Under the pieces are notes generated by a model. That model was not told where the DNA came from. It saw only the letters and a program-made list of their open reading frames with translations, and did not search any database. Made by a program: the position numbers and the translations under genes. 64,000 bases of DNA from Pinibacter sp031553495 (GTDB taxonomy: Bacteria > Bacteroidota > Bacteroidia > Chitinophagales > Chitinophagaceae): NCBI GenBank assembly GCA_031553495.1, contig JAVBLN010000003.1, positions 62,001 to 126,000 of the forward strand, in the 5' to 3' direction. Shown piece by piece: positions 59,521-64,000 of this stretch (position 1 is the stretch's first letter; every line of letters starts with the position of its first letter).

Positions 59521-62367
59521 CTACAGCACATTATACCCAATACTTAAGTAATACAAAGCGCCAATGCGCGGGTTACCATACGAGTTGATGTAGTAATGGT
59601 TGGTAATGTTGGTGCCTCCTAATTTTATTAACGATTTTATTTTGGGAAGTTTAAAACTCACTTGCGCGTCAAGCGTGCTGAATGCATTTACACTGCCCGA
59701 AATAAATGTGCTTTCGTTATAGTAAGAATCCTGCCATCTGTACACCACATTAAAGCCAAGTCTTTTTTGCCATCCAAAACCATTGTTGGCAACGCCAATG
59801 TTGGTGCGGTATTTCGGCGTATTGAACTGTGCCTGGAAATTGGCAGGCACATCTGTAATTTCATCAGAATAAAAATTAGCGGTTACTGAAAAATTCTTTC
59901 TTAATTTATATTCGAACGAAACGCCGTAACCGTAAGTGTTTACTTTGTTGGCGCTGTTTACGGCCACCGAATATATTTGCGGATTCAACAGTCCTGATGG
60001 TTGGCCGTTTGATGATTGAAACACATTTAACCTTCCTAAAAAATCTTTGTAATGTGCGTAATAGCCGTACACATCAATCAGCAATTTGTTTGCAAATAAA
60101 CCTTTGTATCCGATTTCGAAAGAATTGGATGTTTCCGGTTTGTAAGTTGCGAACTCCTGTTCTTTCAGCTTTGAGGGATCGCCGCTTTGCGCAAATGCGA
60201 GATAGCTGTCTTGTGTATAAACAGGGTTGGTATCAAAGTGATGGCCTTCTCTTAATTGTGGCAGTCCGCCAATTAAAAAAGCGGTTCCGGTTTGCAGGTT
60301 GATCCATTGATTTTGCGTGGTAGGAAATCTGTAAGCTGTTTGATATGATAAACGAATGTTCTGATCTTTCGCCACTTTTATCAATGCAGAAAAACGCGGT
60401 GTGAATTTGCCTTCAAAATTTTCATTTTTATCATACCTGCCGGAAGCGGTTAACTTCAGAATATCACGAAATAATTTTTGAGATACCTGTGCGTAAAACC
60501 CAATTTCGTTAATGCTTATTTTTCCGGTAGTATCTGCGAATATGGTTCCCTGTGAGTTGAGTACATATTGTTTCCAATTACCGCCAATCAATATGTCGGT
60601 TCCTTTGCTTTGCAAATTCAACAGATTGGTTAAGTTGTATTGTCCTTCTACCATATACAGATCGGAGCGATCCACAAACAATCCCCCTTTCGGAATTGGT
60701 TTGGTTATAACACTGTTGAAATAATTTTTAAATTCCGTACTGCCTGCTGCCGGTCGGCCCTGGTCTGCAAAACTTCTTGCTGCATTATGCGCTGTTAAAT
60801 CATCGAGGCCCATTGCTTTAGCCTGTACAAAAGCGCCTACATACTGCGGATACCAAGCCTGGCTTGCTTTCCACGCTTCATTGGTTAATTGTGTGCTAAC
60901 TGTCGCGTTGTATGAGTCTCCCGAATTTTCCTGTGTGGTATATCCTCTCAAAAACCAACTGATTGATTTTAATTCCACTTTATACTGTCCCATTTTCATA
61001 TTCTTTAGTGAATAGCGATCACTGCCTGTGTACACAGTATTTCCATAACCCCAATAACCTGAAATTGAAGCTGTTAGCGAGTTTGAGAGTTTATAAAACA
61101 ATCCTCCAGATAGTTTTAAATTTTTTGCAGTAGGATCAATAATGTCGGTTTCTTTATATCCCGTTCTGCTAACAGCTTGTGTGCCGAAGTAATTATTAGT
61201 TGGATTTGCTCCCCATACAAACGGTGCTAGCTGTGCTAAAGGCTGTAGTTGCGGAGTGCTGTTGATAATGGTTTGAAACTGTTGATAGGTAATGCCGGGA
61301 GTGCCGCTGATAATATTGTTTAAGCCTGTAATGGCGGCGGATGGCGCCTGCGACATAGCCGTATTGGCAATACTCAGCATGGTTACGGTAGTTTCATCTC
61401 CATAAATGTTCACGCCGTTATAATTAGGATCGGTAGTGCGTGTGCCGACTTTGCTGCTCATTGTGGATACGTTGTAGTTAGAGCTGTCGTAACCCGCCCA
61501 ATCAGTAGCTTGCATGTATTGCGCGGATATTTTGAAAGCAAACCTGTTGGTGATCTTTTGTGCCCATCTTAAAGAGTAATCTTGGTATGCAGATGTGCTT
61601 CTTGCAGGACTATTAATATTCATAATGCCACCTTTTACCTGCACACTTAGACCCGGATATTTAAAAGGATCTTTGCTGTTAATAAGAATTGTTCCGTTCA
61701 TACCTCCGGGGCCATACAGCGCGGAAGACGCGCCACCCAACAGTTCCATGCTTTCCACATCAAGTTCTGTAAGGCCGATCACTCCTCCAACGGAAAAATT
61801 TAATCCCGGCGCCTGGTTGTCCATACCATCTACAATTTGATTGAGACGAGTATTGCCGCTGGCGTTAAACCCGCGTGTACTGGGCGTTTTAAACGTTAAG
61901 CTGGAGGTGGTCATGTCCACACCTTTCAGGTTTCCGATAATATCATAGTAAGATGTTGCAGGTGCAATGCGAATGGCCGCATTGCTTACGCGTTCGATGG
62001 AAACCGGCGATTCCAGTATTCTTTCAGGAACACGGCTTGCGGATACTACAATTTCAGATCCTAAGGCAGCGGCAGGATCGAGTATGATACTTAATGATCC
62101 GGTGGCTGTTACAGGCACATCTTTTGAATCGAAACCAACGGAGCTAATGACAAGTGTGAAAGGCGGATTTCTTCTTGATGAAAATCTGAAGTTTCCTTTA
62201 TCGTCTGTAAATGTACCGGTTATAGTTCCCTTTATAGTTACAGAAGCGGCAGCAATCGGTTCTCCTGATATGGAGTTCTTTACATTTCCCGTTATCACGG
62301 TTTGTGCATAGGATGCAATAGTGGTGCTTAAAAGAAGACCTATGCACATCAACTGGCATATTCTCAT
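59521..62367 (-). CDS. TonB-dependent outer-membrane receptor with CarboxypepD_reg-like domain
   Basis: 948 residues. Signal peptide (MRICQLMCIGLLLSTTIASY, ending near YAQ); CarboxypepD_reg-like domain ~22-105 (GNVKNSISGEPIAAASVTIK, GTFTDDKGNFRFSSR); plug ~115-235 (SPVSIERVSNAAIRIAPATS, RGFNASGNTRLNQIVDGMDN, GGASSALYGPGGMNGTILIN); then a long 22-strand barrel ending INSYGNPRIGALYYLSIGYN. No SusD partner follows, so it is less likely a polysaccharide pair and more likely a siderophore, vitamin or metal receptor; the ligand is unknown. No canonical TonB box was located by eye. Confidence 0.93.
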   Translation of the reverse strand: MRICQLMCIGLLLSTTIASYAQTVITGNVKNSISGEPIAAASVTIKGTITGTFTDDKGNFRFSSRRNPPFTLVISSVGFDSKDVPVTATGSLSIILDPAAALGSEIVVSASRVPERILESPVSIERVSNAAIRIAPATSYYDIIGNLKGVDMTTSSLTFKTPSTRGFNASGNTRLNQIVDGMDNQAPGLNFSVGGVIGLTELDVESMELLGGASSALYGPGGMNGTILINSKDPFKYPGLSVQVKGGIMNINSPARSTSAYQDYSLRWAQKITNRFAFKISAQYMQATDWAGYDSSNYNVSTMSSKVGTRTTDPNYNGVNIYGDETTVTMLSIANTAMSQAPSAAITGLNNIISGTPGITYQQFQTIINSTPQLQPLAQLAPFVWGANPTNNYFGTQAVSRTGYKETDIIDPTAKNLKLSGGLFYKLSNSLTASISGYWGYGNTVYTGSDRYSLKNMKMGQYKVELKSISWFLRGYTTQENSGDSYNATVSTQLTNEAWKASQAWYPQYVGAFVQAKAMGLDDLTAHNAARSFADQGRPAAGSTEFKNYFNSVITKPIPKGGLFVDRSDLYMVEGQYNLTNLLNLQSKGTDILIGGNWKQYVLNSQGTIFADTTGKISINEIGFYAQVSQKLFRDILKLTASGRYDKNENFEGKFTPRFSALIKVAKDQNIRLSYQTAYRFPTTQNQWINLQTGTAFLIGGLPQLREGHHFDTNPVYTQDSYLAFAQSGDPSKLKEQEFATYKPETSNSFEIGYKGLFANKLLIDVYGYYAHYKDFLGRLNVFQSSNGQPSGLLNPQIYSVAVNSANKVNTYGYGVSFEYKLRKNFSVTANFYSDEITDVPANFQAQFNTPKYRTNIGVANNGFGWQKRLGFNVVYRWQDSYYNESTFISGSVNAFSTLDAQVSFKLPKIKSLIKLGGTNITNHYYINSYGNPRIGALYYLSIGYNVL

Positions 62368-62499
62368 AATGGCAATATTTGGTTAGGTTATCGTCAACAA
62401 AATATATATAATAATCTTGTTCCCAAAGAAATATTTTCACATTCTGTTCATATCATTGATGTTCTGTTCTTTAAAAATTTAAAAAATTTTTGATAATTA

Positions 62500-62577
62500 T
62501 TTTTTTTGTGAACCGGCGGTAGTGCTACTATTAAGCATCGTTGTGTCACTCACTTGTACGGTAGGAATGCTATTGAA
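62500..62577 (+). repeat. Dispersed repeat copy 31 (forward)
   Basis: T8 tract and consensus halves and core; followed by a GTGATGAGTTTTGAGTTATG tract as after copies 1 and 23. Confidence 0.92.
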
Positions 62578-62822
62578 CAAGTGATGAGTTTTGAGTTATG
62601 GGTTATGAGTGCTTTTGTTTTCACTTGTATTATATGTTTAAAGCACTTTCAATTTTCAACTAAAATCATTCAATCCTATACCCTGGTAAATCCAAATTCA
62701 GACAATAGAAAACTGTTAAAAAACAAACGCAAATCCGTCATTGAAGTATTCTTAATTATTCATTATTAATTATTAATTAAAAAAGCTTTGGATAATTGCG
62801 CTGCATATAGGTATTTTGCATC

Positions 62823-63749
62823 ATGTCAACAATACAATTTCCTGGGCAAACGAATTTTTACCAAGGTAAAGTTCGCGATGTATATAGCATTGGCGGCAGC
62901 CTGCTGGTAATGATAGCAAGCAACCGCATTTCTGCGTTTGATGTGGTTTTACCAAAACCAATTCCTTACAAAGGACAAGTATTAAATCAGATAGCGGCAT
63001 ACATGTTGAATGCAACTAAGGACATTTGTCCTAATTGGTTGCTGGATGTGCCTGCACCATCTGTTTCTATAGGCAAACGCTGCGAACCATTTAAAATTGA
63101 GATGGTTGTACGCGGCAATTTAACCGGTCATGCATGGCGCACTTATAGCAGCGGTAAAAGAATTCTTTGTGGCGTGCATTTACCGGAAGGTCTGAAAGAA
63201 AATGATTTCTTTCCTTCTCCTATAATTACACCCACCACCAAAGCTGCCGCAGGCCACGATGAAGACATTTCAAAAGAAGAAATTATCGCACAAGGTTTGG
63301 CTTCTGAAGCTGATTGGAGTGTTCTTGAAAAATATACATTAGCTCTTTTTGAAAGAGGAAAACAGATTGCCGCAAAACAAGGTTTAATATTGGTAGATAC
63401 AAAGTATGAATTTGGTAAAATAGGCGACACTATTTACCTGATGGATGAAATTCATACTCCCGATTCTTCACGATATTTTTACGCTGAAGGATTTGAAGAA
63501 AGACAGCAAAAAGGTGAGCGCCAAAAACAATTGAGTAAAGAGTTTGTGCGTGAATGGCTTATTGCTAATAACTTTATGGGTAAAGAAGGTCAATCGGTTC
63601 CCGAAATGACCGAAGAATGGATCAATACGATTAGTCAACGCTACATTGAATTATATGAAAAAGTGATTGGAGAAAAATTTATTCCCGAGCCATTGACGGA
63701 AGAAGAGATGTGTCAACGTATTATCAAATCATTACAAAGTTTAACTTAG
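62823..63749 (+). CDS. purC: Phosphoribosylaminoimidazole-succinocarboxamide synthase (SAICAR synthetase)
   Basis: 308 residues, the longer eukaryote/Bacteroidota-like form. FYQGKVRDVYSIGGSLLVMI (~12-31), SNRISAFDVVLPKPIPYKGQ, EMVVRGNLTGHAWRTYSSGK, the nucleotide-binding LILVDTKYEFG and DEIHTPDSSRYF. It joins aspartate to CAIR in purine synthesis; purB, the next enzyme, is about 10 kb away. Confidence 0.97.
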   Translation: MSTIQFPGQTNFYQGKVRDVYSIGGSLLVMIASNRISAFDVVLPKPIPYKGQVLNQIAAYMLNATKDICPNWLLDVPAPSVSIGKRCEPFKIEMVVRGNLTGHAWRTYSSGKRILCGVHLPEGLKENDFFPSPIITPTTKAAAGHDEDISKEEIIAQGLASEADWSVLEKYTLALFERGKQIAAKQGLILVDTKYEFGKIGDTIYLMDEIHTPDSSRYFYAEGFEERQQKGERQKQLSKEFVREWLIANNFMGKEGQSVPEMTEEWINTISQRYIELYEKVIGEKFIPEPLTEEEMCQRIIKSLQSLT

Positions 63750-63773
63750 AGACGTAATTCAATTTACGTCTCT
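63748..63773 (+). terminator. purC terminator
   Basis: Stem AGAGACGTAA/TTACGTCTCT with TTCAAT loop, then TTATATTTTC; overlaps the end of the purC stop codon. Confidence 0.7.
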
Positions 63774-63891
63774 TTATATTTTCTATTTCATTGAGTTTTA
63801 TTTTTGCACCATTGCTTTAGTCCCCTTTGACTTTCCTTGCCTTAGTACTCTGCACTCATGGATTGTGATTTGTATGTATGGTGTTACGCCT

Positions 63892-63969
63892 TGCTGAATA
63901 GAATTACAATTGTACAAGTGAGTGACACAACGATGCTTAATAGTAGCAATACAGTTGATACCAAAAAAA
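63892..63969 (-). repeat. Dispersed repeat copy 32 (reverse)
   Basis: Inner half GAATAGAATTACAATTGTAC, outer end ACAGTTGATACCAAAAAAA; canonical core. Confidence 0.88.
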
Positions 63970-64000
63970 CACTTCGGATGAAGACGGGGTTTTATATCTA

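Noticed and set aside
59521..62367. SusC-type classification of the TonB-dependent receptor
   Set aside because: No SusD gene is adjacent and the protein has a standard plug with CarboxypepD domain; called as a generic TonB-dependent receptor.
621..63969. CRISPR array interpretation of the regular repeats
   Set aside because: Copies are dispersed over kilobases in both orientations with genes between them, not tandem with uniform spacers; no cas genes seen.

Overview
The window looks like chromosomal DNA of a Bacteroidota bacterium, most likely family Chitinophagaceae. Pointers are TAnnTTTG-type -7 promoter boxes, few Shine-Dalgarno sites, a T9SS type B (CHU_C) surface protein, a CarboxypepD-type TonB-dependent receptor, a NagB/PIG-L fusion, a Bacteroidota-type Lgt, and long repeat-rich gaps between genes. 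Species is not determinable from sequence reading alone.

Layout. 0-12.4 kb: the end of a formate/nitrite transporter gene, then a host-glycan locus: NagB-PIG-L fusion, secreted EEP phosphoesterase, a frame-disrupted ECF sigma gene, GH29 fucosidase, GH89 alpha-N-acetylglucosaminidase, GH109 and a LacI regulator. Three near-identical CAAACG-centred palindromes lie upstream of nagB, of the sigma/GH29 pair and of GH109, and are likely LacI operators. 12.5-19.2 kb is accessory: unknown membrane proteins, a TPR lipoprotein, a ParDE toxin-antitoxin pair, a YkgJ-type cysteine-cluster protein. 19.6-31.5 kb: groESL, nusB, a DUF1573 lipoprotein, yajC, coaE, the hddA-hddC heptose pair, DUF502, a VIT1/CCC1 protein, rocD, queD. 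31.9-44.7 kb: a response regulator/sigma-54 AAA+ protein without HTH, GtrA, an ECF sigma plus membrane partner, Hsp20, a bacilliredoxin, lgt, an A-type Fe-S carrier, lepB, cdd and a barrel protein. 45-57 kb: T9SS-secreted Ig protein, UbiD-type decarboxylase and mqnA (futalosine menaquinone route), fabF, purB, a PepSY-like protein, a BCS1-like AAA protein, a YkuK-like protein. 57.1-58.3 kb: ten tRNA or tRNA-like genes on the minus strand, most very divergent and phage-like, one 95 nt long with an abnormal anticodon arm. 58.5-59.1 kb: two or three microprotein genes with their own terminators. 59.5-64 kb: TonB-dependent receptor and purC.

The most striking unexplained feature is a dispersed repeat of 75-85 bp. 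I count 32 copies, all in gaps between annotated genes, about one per 2 kb. Each has two directly repeated half-units around a conserved core, with an oligo-T/A tract at one end. The core carries a GTGTCAC palindrome that switches to GCGTCGC with both arms changed together. When two copies share a gap they always form an inverted pair with the T/A ends outward (six of six), and orientation alternates along the window at 25 of 31 steps. This looks like the ends of a composite inverted-repeat element. I do not recognise the family and see no cognate enzyme here.

All functional calls come from reading sequence and family knowledge; no database search was run.
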